Shown: one piece after another, positions 52,338 through 61,451 of the stretch
How the letters are laid out: the number at the start of each line of letters is the position of its first letter
Numbering within the stretch: position 1 is the first letter of the stretch
Source: an uncultured Flavobacteriales bacterium
GTDB lineage: Bacteria > Bacteroidota > Bacteroidia > Flavobacteriales_G > Salibacteraceae
Direction of reading: 5' to 3'
Length of the DNA stretch: 64,000 bases
NCBI GenBank assembly: GCA_943788775.1
Contig: CALSRO010000003.1
Coordinates: forward strand, 248,001-312,000
The notes under the pieces: generated by a model
What the model saw: the letters and a program-made list of their open reading frames with translations, nothing else
What the model was told of the DNA's origin: nothing
Databases searched by the model: none
Translations under genes and position numbers: made by a program

Positions 52338-54125
52338 ATGGACGCAATCATAACTGGACTGATAATTATCGCTGCACTCTTTCTGTTTATTACAGAAAAA
52401 CTAAGCATTGATCTAATTGCGCTTATGATAATCGCTGTCCTAGTTGGGACCGGGGTTATTTCTGCTCAGGATGGTATCGCTGGATTCAGCAACGAAGCAA
52501 CGTTGACAGTTGCCTTCATGTTTGTGATTTCCGCTGCAATCTTAAAAACTGGATCCCTTCAATTTGTAGCTGGAATGCTCACTAGAACATTTCGAAACCA
52601 CTATCAACGCGGAGTAATTCTATTAATGGCCGTGGTGAGTGCAGTTTCGGCTTTTATCAATAATACACCCGTGGTAGCAGTTATGATTCCTGTGACAACG
52701 CAGATTGCCAAAAATTCAGGGCGTGCATCTTCCAAGTTACTGATACCTGTAAGTTATGCTTCCATCTTTGGTGGAACATGCACACTTATTGGCACTTCAA
52801 CCAACATTCTAGTTAATGGAATAGCGGTGCAAAATGGCTTAGAACCATTTGGAATGTTCGATTTCACGCCAATTGGTCTTTGCTTTGTTTTGGTGGGATC
52901 TTTATTCATGATTTTCATCGGCCAACGCTTACTTCCAACCAGGCAAGAAAATAACGAGGATGCCTTAGAAGATTCTCTTATTGACTATTTAGCGGAGGTT
53001 GAAATACTTCCAAAATCAGTCCTTGCCAATGTGACGATTTTATCTTCTGCCCTAGTGAAGGAGTTAGAAATGGAGATTCTGGAATTACGCAGGGACGAAA
53101 CAAGGCTCAATTTGCCACAAGGAGACACCCTAATGTTGGCTGGGGACATACTTAAGGTAAGTTGCAATCTCGGCAAATTGAAGCAAATGAAGGATCAGCT
53201 TGGCGTTAAGCTAATGCCCTTTGTGGATGATGAAGATTCTGATGGTGCTGACGATCAATCGTCATTTGTCGAATTGGTGATTCCAACAAATTCTGAACTA
53301 GATGGAAAAACGCTACGAGAGTTTGACTTTAGGAGAAGATTCAGAGCAGCTCCTTTGGCCATACGTCAACGTGAAGAGGTGTTGCATGACCAACTACAAG
53401 AGGTAAAGCTCAGAGCTGGTGATGTCATTTTAGCTGAAATGAAGACCCACTATTTGGATCAATGGCGAACTTCTTCCAAGGATCAAAACCTACCCTTTAT
53501 TATACTTAGCGAAGAGGGTATCCAAAATTATAACCCAAAGCAATTCTGGCTTGTCGCAGCAATTATTGTCGGAGTCATTTTCACTGCTGCCACTGGACTT
53601 CTGCCAATCGTGATCAGCACACTTATTGGAGTTTGCCTTTTAGTAGTGACCAAAACAATGACCATGAAAGAAGTCTACAGGGCGATCCAATGGCCAATCG
53701 TATTTCTTTTGGCAGGAGCTTTAAGTCTTGGTTTGGCTATGAATAGCTCAGGGCTTGCACTTTCAATTGCAAATCTTATTACTAATACATTCGATGGATT
53801 TGGACCTATTGTGATTCTATCAGGAATTTATCTCATGACCAGTTTATTGACTGAAATGATGAGTAATAATGCCACCGCTGCTCTGGTTGCACCCATCTCC
53901 ATAGCCATAGCATTGAAACTTGGTGTGTCTCCTACTCCATTCTTAATGGCAACCATATTCGCAGCATCTGCCAGTTTTATGACGCCTATTGGTTATCAAA
54001 CCAACACAATGATCTATTCTGCTGGCGGTTATCGTTTTAGAGACTTTTTTAAGGTCGGTGTTTGGCTCAATTTAATTTTTTGGCTAATGAGTACATTCCT
54101 CATTCCTATCTTCTTTCCGTTTTAA
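52338..54125 (+). CDS. SLC13/DASS-family transporter with RCK_C domains
   Basis: 595 residues. Ten or more membrane segments in two blocks (about 1-200 and 395-595) enclose two cytosolic TrkA-C/RCK_C domains (about 210-300 and 305-385; for example LRAGDVILAEM). Inverted-repeat motifs with the Na+/anion-binding SNT-type signature appear as INNTPVVAVMIPV (first half) and MSNNATAALVAPISIAIA (second half). Family members carry di- or tricarboxylates, sulfate or similar anions; this subtype is often annotated as sulfate or potassium-coupled. The substrate is not decidable. Confidence 0.9.
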   Translation: MDAIITGLIIIAALFLFITEKLSIDLIALMIIAVLVGTGVISAQDGIAGFSNEATLTVAFMFVISAAILKTGSLQFVAGMLTRTFRNHYQRGVILLMAVVSAVSAFINNTPVVAVMIPVTTQIAKNSGRASSKLLIPVSYASIFGGTCTLIGTSTNILVNGIAVQNGLEPFGMFDFTPIGLCFVLVGSLFMIFIGQRLLPTRQENNEDALEDSLIDYLAEVEILPKSVLANVTILSSALVKELEMEILELRRDETRLNLPQGDTLMLAGDILKVSCNLGKLKQMKDQLGVKLMPFVDDEDSDGADDQSSFVELVIPTNSELDGKTLREFDFRRRFRAAPLAIRQREEVLHDQLQEVKLRAGDVILAEMKTHYLDQWRTSSKDQNLPFIILSEEGIQNYNPKQFWLVAAIIVGVIFTAATGLLPIVISTLIGVCLLVVTKTMTMKEVYRAIQWPIVFLLAGALSLGLAMNSSGLALSIANLITNTFDGFGPIVILSGIYLMTSLLTEMMSNNATAALVAPISIAIALKLGVSPTPFLMATIFAASASFMTPIGYQTNTMIYSAGGYRFRDFFKVGVWLNLIFWLMSTFLIPIFFPF

Positions 54126-54197
54126 GCTTCGAGAAGAAACTAACAACCGATATTCAACCACTTAAAAAGTTGTGAGCGCATGCTGGCGTGTGAGTTG

Positions 54198-54205
54198 TAG
54201 CTTTG
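54198..54205 (+). promoter_or_regulatory. -7 element of the GWxTD gene
   Basis: TAGCTTTG matches TAnnTTTG exactly, 5 bases before the ATG at 54211. A TTG at 54170-54172 gives a 25-base spacing. This rules out the GTG at 54172 as start. Confidence 0.55.
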
Positions 54206-54210
54206 CTTTC

Positions 54211-55677
54211 ATGAAAAATTGGCTTTTCACTGGTCTAATATTACTGGTCGCATCAGTATCCTTTTCGGTCACAGTTAGCTTTCATCATGGGGTTTTTATG
54301 ACTCCAGACCATGAAACCTATATCGAAACATATCTTTTGTTTGATGGATCACAAGTGCGATACGCGACTGTTGGAGATTCTCAATATCAATCTAGCGTGG
54401 AACTCACCTACATATTTGAGCAGCGGGGTATCCTATCGGGATTTAGTAAAAACATCATTAACGGCCCTATTTCCAGCGATACTTTCCAAAACATATCAGA
54501 TTTTATTGATCAACAGCGTTTTATCCTAAAACCTGGAAAGTATGATCTGCTAATAATGATTAAGGATTTAAATAATCCGAAAGATTCTGTACGTAGCATT
54601 CAACAAATTAGTGTCGCAATTGACCCCGCCAAAATCTTCTTTAGTGATGTCTATTTGGTCGATCGAGTTGAAGATGCGACTAAGCTATCTGTATATACAA
54701 GAAATGGTAAGAATTATTACCCGAAAATTTCACCATTTTACTCGCCACAATTAAACGAGCTATCCTTTTATTCTGAATTGTACAATACTTCCACTGAACT
54801 TGGCGAGGCAGTTCCATATGTTTTATCTGTGGAAATCACAGATCCTGGTACGGACGAAGTAGTTGATCAATTTCGTTTTATACAACGCAAGAAAGCCACT
54901 GAAATCGAGCCTGTAGTAAAGAAGATAAATATCCAAACATTACCCACTGGATCCTATGTTCTGCTACTTCAGGCAATTGACAGAAACGGAGACGTTTTAG
55001 CCGCGCGTTCATTACCATTCAAACGTTTTAATGAAAATCAAAAGGATATTGATTTGAGACGCAATCCTGAAAACACCTTTGTTTCGAAAATTTCCGAGGA
55101 TTCCTTACGAACGCTTTGCTATTGCATGATTTACCAAGGAACTGATGCGGAAATAACATACATAGAAAACAATTGGAAAGAGGCCGAGGACGAAGAATTA
55201 AGAAGGTTCTTTTATTCCTTTTGGCAAGACAGAAACCCACTTGATCCAAGGTTGGAATTTGCTCGATACAACCAAATGGTAAAACATGTGCAAGAAGAAT
55301 ATGGAAACAATACACAACACGGCTGTGGCACAGACCGTGGACGTATTTATTTAAAGTATGGTGAGCCAAATTCTATGTCCATCGTTCGAAATGAGTCTCG
55401 GGCATACCCTTATGAAATCTGGCATTATTACAAAATTCCTGGAAAGTCAAACGCAAAGTTTTTCTTTTTGGATGCTAAGCGTATCAATGAGTTTACTCTG
55501 GCGCATTCAAATGTCCTTGGCGAGCCATATGACAACTTGTGGTACACCCGATTGCTCAGGGAAACTCAAGGTGGCAGCCAATCTACGCAAGAACATCAAC
55601 AGGAGGCTATGGGGCTTGAAAATGATCCATATTCTCATGGAAGCCGCGCACTAGATTATTGGAATAATCCACGTTAA
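54211..55677 (+). CDS. GWxTD domain exported protein
   Basis: 488 residues from the ATG at 54211, where a signal peptide begins. The middle part is beta-rich and matches the pre-GWxTD beta domains. The C-terminal GWxTD domain (about 345-470) has FWQDRNPLDPRLEFARYNQMV, then GRGRIYLKYGEPNSM-like and EIWHYYKIPG segments. These proteins are common in Bacteroidota and related phyla and their role is unknown. The gene stands alone before tRNA-Lys. Confidence 0.85.
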   Translation: MKNWLFTGLILLVASVSFSVTVSFHHGVFMTPDHETYIETYLLFDGSQVRYATVGDSQYQSSVELTYIFEQRGILSGFSKNIINGPISSDTFQNISDFIDQQRFILKPGKYDLLIMIKDLNNPKDSVRSIQQISVAIDPAKIFFSDVYLVDRVEDATKLSVYTRNGKNYYPKISPFYSPQLNELSFYSELYNTSTELGEAVPYVLSVEITDPGTDEVVDQFRFIQRKKATEIEPVVKKINIQTLPTGSYVLLLQAIDRNGDVLAARSLPFKRFNENQKDIDLRRNPENTFVSKISEDSLRTLCYCMIYQGTDAEITYIENNWKEAEDEELRRFFYSFWQDRNPLDPRLEFARYNQMVKHVQEEYGNNTQHGCGTDRGRIYLKYGEPNSMSIVRNESRAYPYEIWHYYKIPGKSNAKFFFLDAKRINEFTLAHSNVLGEPYDNLWYTRLLRETQGGSQSTQEHQQEAMGLENDPYSHGSRALDYWNNPR

Positions 55678-55709
55678 AAATCTTTTTGCGCTACTTTTTA
55701 TTCAATAAT

Positions 55710-55739
55710 TTGAATAAGCTAAAAAGGAATTTATATTTG
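55710..55739 (+). promoter_or_regulatory. Promoter of tRNA-Lys
   Basis: TTG (55710-55712), a 19-base spacer, then TATATTTG (55732-55739), an exact match to TTG-N19-TAnnTTTG, 22 bases before the tRNA. It is the clearest full promoter in the window. Confidence 0.75.
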
Positions 55740-55761
55740 CAGCCCCTTAAGAAAAGGGAAT

Positions 55762-55834
55762 GACTCGGTAGCTCAGTTGGTAGAGCAATACACTTTTAAT
55801 GTATGGGTCCTGGGTTCGAGCCCCAGCCGGGTCA
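55762..55834 (+). tRNA. tRNA-Lys (anticodon TTT)
   Basis: 73 nt. The acceptor stem is GACTCGG/CCGGGTC with discriminator A, the D arm GCTC-AGTTGGTA-GAGC, the anticodon arm ATACA-CTTTTAA-TGTAT (anticodon TTT, reads AAA/AAG), and the T arm CTGGG-TTCGAGC-CCCAG. No CCA is encoded. It has a strong promoter and a terminator of its own. Confidence 0.96.
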
Positions 55835-55841
55835 CTTATAG

Positions 55842-55872
55842 AAAAGCCTCAACAAATCTTGGGGCTTTTTTT
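55842..55872 (+). terminator. Terminator of tRNA-Lys
   Basis: AAAAGCCTC (55842-55850) pairs with GGGGCTTTT (55861-55869), with one T-G pair, followed by T residues. Confidence 0.85.
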
Positions 55873-55878
55873 ATGCAT

Positions 55879-55907
55879 AAAAAAGCCCCGTGTTCTCACA
55901 CGAGGCT
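55879..55907 (-). terminator. Terminator of the giant T9SS type B gene
   Basis: On the minus strand AGCCTCGTGT-gaga-ACACGGGGCT with six T, about 70 bases after the stop codon. The 3' region between also has a TGGTT-atg-AACCA hairpin and the linker TAGGTTTAG (55914-55922), the same order as in the candidate small RNA at 11209-11304. Confidence 0.82.
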
Positions 55908-55979
55908 GATTTACTAAACCTACCCTAATTGGTTCATAACCAAATACTAGACGCATACATCTGGCAAATGGTTGGCTCA

Positions 55980-58900
55980 TTAGCGCATTAATTCAATAAA
56001 GCCTTCTTTAAACGCTTCTTCATCATCGTATCGTTTCACTTTTACGATGTAAGCATATGTATCTATGCCTTGGTCTTTGCCTCTATATGTACCATCCCAA
56101 CCCACGTGAATTGAATTGGTAGAGAACACTTCTTGTCCCCATCGATTATAAATTCTAAATTCTAACAATTCTTTAACTCCCCAACCTCGAGCGTATATCA
56201 CGTCATTTACGCCATCGCCATTAGGAGAAAATGCGTCCGGCACATCCAATGAATAGCGTTCATCTACATTTATTCTAAAGTCAAATTTCTTTTCAAAACA
56301 TCCGTATATATCTCTTGCGATCAAATAAAAATCTTGATTCGCCTCCGCTTTGTACGTTGGATATGCACAATCATCACAAGAAAGTAATCCGGGCGGTATC
56401 CATTCATAATATAGTTCATCATCTGTTTTTGGTTCAAGAATCACAACCTCACCTATGATTACCGTGGTATCGGAAAACAGATCTACTCTAGGTGTATCTT
56501 GAACAGTAATCAAAACACTATCAACCCCAATGCATTGATTTGTATCCATGCCATAAACCCGCAGGTATTTGGTTGTGTCGGGTGCTGCTTTTGTGCTCTT
56601 TGCTGAATCGGAGGATACAAAACGAGCCGGTTGCCAATACCAACTTAGGGAGTCTATGCTAGATTCACCTAACACATCGACCGAATCGCCAAGACAAATC
56701 AGTGTATCAGCGCTGGCCAGTACATCAGGAATTGGATGGACGACAAAAAGCTTCGTAATCGAATCTATGCATCCAATATCCTTATTCTCCACGTAAAGTT
56801 CTACTTCGTATTCTCCAGGTTTTGGGAAATACTTCTTTGGATTCTTTGCAGTAGAAACATCTCCATTTGAGAGTTCCCATCGATAAAAATCGGCTCCTAG
56901 TCCTCTGTTGAGCATTTGAACATTTAATCGCCCGCATCCCACAGAATCAGGAGTAAACGAAAAATCACTTTTTACTTCGTGGATATATATGCTATCGAAG
57001 AAGGGTATTTGACAGATTTCAAGGCTATCGTAATACACCACAATAGGCGTGCGATTACCAACTCGATCAAAGGCGTGGTAAACCGTATCAACATTGCCAG
57101 CTACAGTTGTGTCATAACCATCACCATAAACCCAGGTATACTTCGCCATCCTGAGTCGTTCAGTCACAAAAAAGCTCACTGGATCATTGACACATGTAGA
57201 GTCTGGCGCAATTCCAAATTCAGCGTATGGCCCGCTCACTTGTATGAATCCAGCTTTCTTTTTAGATGATTTACATCCATAAATGTTTTCTACTGTAAGA
57301 GTCACATCAAAGCTCCCAGCAGTATTATAGGTGTGATTTGCCAAGTTGGTATCCAAGGTAACGGAACCCGTTCCATCTCCAAAATCCCATTTCCAAGTAG
57401 ATAGATCATCTCCAATGGTCTCATCTATAAAAGTCACAAACAAGGGAAGGCACGGTGTACTCGCGGTATCTGAAGTGAAATTTACATCAGGTTTCGGTTT
57501 TACGGTAAGTGTTTGAAAAGCGGTGTCTTGGCATCCCAAATCATCTTCAATTGCTAAGTAAACAGTGTATTGCCCTGGGTTTACGTAGAGAACTGGGCCC
57601 GGATTTTCGATGGTATTTGTAACGTTATTGCCAAAATTCCAATAATAAGTAAGGCTGTCGCCCAAACTCTGGTTAAGCACGTTTAGATTCGAGAATTCAC
57701 ATATAACGCTGTCCATTGTGAATGCCACAAAAGGATTTTTCACAAGGACGAGCTTTGTCTTTGTATCAGTGCATCCGATTTCGTCTTCAATTAATAATGT
57801 GACCGGATATGTACCGACACTTCCATAATAATGGCTTGGGTTTATAATGGAAGTATCGCTGCTGCCATCCCCATAATACCATAACCAATCATTCACAGTT
57901 GTATCTGATGTAGATTGATCATTAAAACTAACCCCAACTGGATCACACCCGCCAGAATAATTAAAACTGAAATTTGCTTGAGGGTCAGATAGAAAGACTG
58001 AATGGCTAGCCGTATCACGACACAAATTCGCGTCATACGTTGCGAGTATTATCTCATACCAACCGGGTTGTGTGAAATAATATGAGGTATCTGTTTCTGT
58101 GGAGCTCAACGTGTCCCCATTGACCCACCACCAATACTTTGGCAGTTCATCCATTGAAGTAACCGCATTAAATTGCATGGAAGATGGAACGCACGCGGTC
58201 GAGTCAACTGGAAGTTGACCAAAATTGGAGATCGTAAAAGCAGCCGACAAATTCCTAACCTCATAGGTAGCAACATATTCATCGCTGCAACCATAATTCG
58301 AGTTTTCAGTAGTCAATGTTATATTGTATGTACCGCTTGTTGTATAAAGGTGTAAGGGGTTTTCATTTACACTATCCAATGGCGATCCATCGGCAAAATC
58401 CCAATAGAAGTCAGTAACCCCATTAAATACATAAGGATTAAACCATCTTACCATTGGGGTGTCACAGTCAAAATCAGCACTAAATTTGACTATGGGTCCC
58501 TTGATATAAATGACGCTGTCGTAATCTACTGTGTCGTAGCAGCCGTAATGACCAACAACGTATTGTAGATCAATCCAACCTGTATCAACAAACTTCACAT
58601 GAACTGAATCACCACCATAATAGGTGCCATCACTGAAATTCCAAAACCATTCATTCGCGAATGTTGAAACTGGTACATTGTAAAACCATGCAGAATCACT
58701 TCCACAAATCGAATCTTCTGTAAACGCAGCCTGTGCAACCGGTTGATTTCCTAAGCAGATTCCTAGGGGTGGCACTTTGATTAGACTATCTCGACATCCG
58801 AAGGAGTTCTCAACTATCAGTTTGGATTCATAGCAACCGGTATCTTGGAAATAAATTCCCGATGGATTCTGCAAGGTTGAGGTAGTTCCGTTACCCAATT

Positions 58901-60377
58901 CGTAGAACCAACTAGTTATTGGATATGAAGCTGTGGGAACAGTCAGATCCGTAAAATCGACCGAATCTGGAGCGCAACCTCTGTTTGGTGAAATAGAGAA
59001 CAGCACCTCAAAATCCTCTAAAAGAACATTGTTTGACACCGTTGTCATTGCGGTGCAACCGATATCAGAAATTACAATCAAAGTGTCATCAAAGTAGCCC
59101 ATATACAACTCATTACGATCGATAGAATCGACTTGATTCGAATCAACCAACGAGGTTATTGTTGGATCCTCGTGTTCAATTCCCCAGCGCCATATATGGG
59201 ATGCGATGCTTCCAATATTTACCGTGCTTGTATTGGTGTAGTTAGTAATGTAAGGAGCTTCACATATATAATTTGGAGAGCTTGTAAAACTTGGCGTGAT
59301 CTCTTGAATCTGAACAGTTTCAGTATGTGAGTCAGTGCAGTTACCCGAAGTCGCTGTCATGGTGATGGTATAAGTTCCTCCGGCCGCATAACTCTTCGAA
59401 GGGCTTGCGCCACCTCCATTTGTATTATCTCCCCATGCCCAAGAATATTGACTTCCCCCAACCGAATTGTTATCTATATCAATCGGTTCTCCCATACATG
59501 CTGGACTCTCCACATCGAAATCTGCCTCCACAGCAGTAATAACAACATAGTCGTCTGAAACCAAAGTATCCTTACAACCCGCGTTGTCCGTAACAATTAA
59601 TTGAATATCATAAAATCCACTGCTACTATACGTAGCGCTGGGGTTTTGATTTGTAGATGTACTAACATCTAGATCCCAATTGTAAGAATAGGGTGTTACA
59701 CCCCCTGTAGTTGTAGATGAAAAATTAACAGTTAATGGTGGAGCGCAAGCCTGATTGTTGGATGAGCTAAATGAGGCGTTGGGTCCACCAGAAACCACAA
59801 CATTACTTGACATATTCACTGTTTTGTGACAACCAAAGGAATTAGTGATTTTAAGCGATGGATTATATGTACCACCGGAAGTATATGTATGTGAAGGGGA
59901 TGATCCCGAACCAGTGCTTCCATCACCAAAATCCCAGAAATAGGATGAAATGGTGCCCGAACCTGCCTCAGATCCACTGCTACTGAACTGCACGGCCAAT
60001 GGCGAACAACCTGAGCTTGGACTAGCAGATAAACTCACTGTTGGTTTATTGTGTACGGTGATGGTCAGTATTTCAGTATCAAATACGGATGAATTGTTAG
60101 CATTATATGCAGTGAGTGTAATTACGTACGTACCTGGTTGCGAATAACCCAACACCGGATTTTGAAGTGTTGAATAATTTGTGCCATCATCCCATATGTA
60201 TGCGAGTGTAATTCCCCCTGTCGCAGTGCTTTGATTTGTGTAATTTACAATCAAAGGTGGACACCCAGAAGTTGAGCTTGCAGAAAAATTCGCAGATACC
60301 TGAGCCAACATAGTCGACTGAACGAGCGTCAGTAGTATCGTTATAAGGTTTCTTATCATGCGAATATTGAAAGGCAT
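55980..60377 (-). CDS. Giant PKD-repeat T9SS type B surface protein
   Basis: 1465 residues. A signal peptide (ends STMLAQ; an inner Met at residue 7, 60359, is an equally good start) is followed by about 14 PKD-like domains, visible as repeated F-x-x-S...GC-x-P-x-x-V-x-F openings and WDFGDG-type turns with two to three cysteines each. The last 95 residues are the gliding-motility-associated type B sorting domain: VPDAFSPNGDGVNDV, FRIYNRWGQEVF, GWDGTYRG and TYAYIVKVKR. It is probably an adhesin displayed through T9SS. The divergent PorP/SprF-like gene is its likely partner. Confidence 0.95.
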   Translation of the reverse strand: MPFNIRMIRNLITILLTLVQSTMLAQVSANFSASSTSGCPPLIVNYTNQSTATGGITLAYIWDDGTNYSTLQNPVLGYSQPGTYVITLTAYNANNSSVFDTEILTITVHNKPTVSLSASPSSGCSPLAVQFSSSGSEAGSGTISSYFWDFGDGSTGSGSSPSHTYTSGGTYNPSLKITNSFGCHKTVNMSSNVVVSGGPNASFSSSNNQACAPPLTVNFSSTTTGGVTPYSYNWDLDVSTSTNQNPSATYSSSGFYDIQLIVTDNAGCKDTLVSDDYVVITAVEADFDVESPACMGEPIDIDNNSVGGSQYSWAWGDNTNGGGASPSKSYAAGGTYTITMTATSGNCTDSHTETVQIQEITPSFTSSPNYICEAPYITNYTNTSTVNIGSIASHIWRWGIEHEDPTITSLVDSNQVDSIDRNELYMGYFDDTLIVISDIGCTAMTTVSNNVLLEDFEVLFSISPNRGCAPDSVDFTDLTVPTASYPITSWFYELGNGTTSTLQNPSGIYFQDTGCYESKLIVENSFGCRDSLIKVPPLGICLGNQPVAQAAFTEDSICGSDSAWFYNVPVSTFANEWFWNFSDGTYYGGDSVHVKFVDTGWIDLQYVVGHYGCYDTVDYDSVIYIKGPIVKFSADFDCDTPMVRWFNPYVFNGVTDFYWDFADGSPLDSVNENPLHLYTTSGTYNITLTTENSNYGCSDEYVATYEVRNLSAAFTISNFGQLPVDSTACVPSSMQFNAVTSMDELPKYWWWVNGDTLSSTETDTSYYFTQPGWYEIILATYDANLCRDTASHSVFLSDPQANFSFNYSGGCDPVGVSFNDQSTSDTTVNDWLWYYGDGSSDTSIINPSHYYGSVGTYPVTLLIEDEIGCTDTKTKLVLVKNPFVAFTMDSVICEFSNLNVLNQSLGDSLTYYWNFGNNVTNTIENPGPVLYVNPGQYTVYLAIEDDLGCQDTAFQTLTVKPKPDVNFTSDTASTPCLPLFVTFIDETIGDDLSTWKWDFGDGTGSVTLDTNLANHTYNTAGSFDVTLTVENIYGCKSSKKKAGFIQVSGPYAEFGIAPDSTCVNDPVSFFVTERLRMAKYTWVYGDGYDTTVAGNVDTVYHAFDRVGNRTPIVVYYDSLEICQIPFFDSIYIHEVKSDFSFTPDSVGCGRLNVQMLNRGLGADFYRWELSNGDVSTAKNPKKYFPKPGEYEVELYVENKDIGCIDSITKLFVVHPIPDVLASADTLICLGDSVDVLGESSIDSLSWYWQPARFVSSDSAKSTKAAPDTTKYLRVYGMDTNQCIGVDSVLITVQDTPRVDLFSDTTVIIGEVVILEPKTDDELYYEWIPPGLLSCDDCAYPTYKAEANQDFYLIARDIYGCFEKKFDFRINVDERYSLDVPDAFSPNGDGVNDVIYARGWGVKELLEFRIYNRWGQEVFSTNSIHVGWDGTYRGKDQGIDTYAYIVKVKRYDDEEAFKEGFIELMR

Positions 60378-60419
60378 ATCTTAGATGCTAAATTACTTAA
60401 ACCAGCGCCTATACCTTAC

Positions 60420-61445
60420 ATGTACTTAAAGACGAGGCTTTTTTACTTCTGTTTGGTATGGTTATGCCTAGCTATAACTATACCTGCTCATGCGCAAGAT
60501 CTACATTTTAGCCAATTTGAGCATGCCTCGGTATTATTGAGTCCAACTGAAACAGGGAACTATTTTGGCGATTGGCGATTCATAAACAACTATCGCAATC
60601 AATGGGCTAAAATTGGAAAACCCATGACCACAATGGCTCTGGCTTTTGATAAACAGATTTATATATATAATCAAAAATTGAGCATTGGCGGTCAGTATGT
60701 TTATGATGAAAGCGGCAACTACCTACTAATCCATCAGAAATTCTTATTGGCAGCTGCTTATCATCAAACCATTGGTAAGCAAACGTTTCGATTTGGATTA
60801 CAAGGAGGATTGGTTCAAAAGCGAGCGAATACTGGAGGCTATTCCTATCCCGATCAATGGGATCAAAGCAGCGGATTCTTTAATCCTGCCTTAAATACCA
60901 ACGAGGGTTACATACAACGGATCATCTATTATCCGGATTTCAACCTGGGAGCTGCCTATTCCACAACAATTTGGAATTTAAAACCGCAGTTCACCTTTGC
61001 CTTGTTTCACATAAACAGGCCTAATGAATCGTTTCTTTTCCAAGAAAACAAACTCCGAATTCGCAAAATGCTTTATTTAAAGATGCCAATCGCCCTAAAG
61101 AACAAATGGTCCTTAGACCCACAGTTTCTTTACATGTGGCAAAACAAAAGCATTGACTTCGTGATAGGTTCCTACGTTAACTATCAATTGACTCAAAACA
61201 CATTTAGGGCCAAATATGCATTTGCAGGTGTTTCACTCCGGAACTCTCTGATTCGCAATTGGGATGCATTTATTTTCACCGGAGGGCTTCAATTTAAAAG
61301 GTTAAGAGCAGCGGTTAGTTATGATGTAACAGTGAGTAAACTGCGACTTGCTAATTCATATTCGGGAGCAATAGAATTTGCAATCATTTACACTGGATTA
61401 AGCAGCGTGCTAGAAAAACGTGCGATTCCATGCAATCGATTGTAA
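60420..61445 (+). CDS. PorP/SprF-like T9SS outer-membrane protein
   Basis: 341 residues with a signal peptide (LCLAITIPAHAQ). The PorP/SprF family opening DLHFSQFEHASVLLSPTETG is present, followed by a beta-barrel pattern of alternating strands to the C-terminus. SprF-type proteins are needed for export and surface attachment of type B-sorted partners such as SprB in Flavobacterium. It is divergent from the giant PKD gene and 6 bp upstream of the OmpA/PD40 gene. Confidence 0.93.
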   Translation: MYLKTRLFYFCLVWLCLAITIPAHAQDLHFSQFEHASVLLSPTETGNYFGDWRFINNYRNQWAKIGKPMTTMALAFDKQIYIYNQKLSIGGQYVYDESGNYLLIHQKFLLAAAYHQTIGKQTFRFGLQGGLVQKRANTGGYSYPDQWDQSSGFFNPALNTNEGYIQRIIYYPDFNLGAAYSTTIWNLKPQFTFALFHINRPNESFLFQENKLRIRKMLYLKMPIALKNKWSLDPQFLYMWQNKSIDFVIGSYVNYQLTQNTFRAKYAFAGVSLRNSLIRNWDAFIFTGGLQFKRLRAAVSYDVTVSKLRLANSYSGAIEFAIIYTGLSSVLEKRAIPCNRL

Positions 61446-61451
61446 ATTGAT

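Noticed and set aside
55980-60377. Repetitive pattern within the giant surface gene as a DNA repeat or CRISPR-like array
   Set aside because: The repetition is at protein level (PKD domains); the DNA units differ too much for a direct repeat array, and no spacer-repeat pattern exists.
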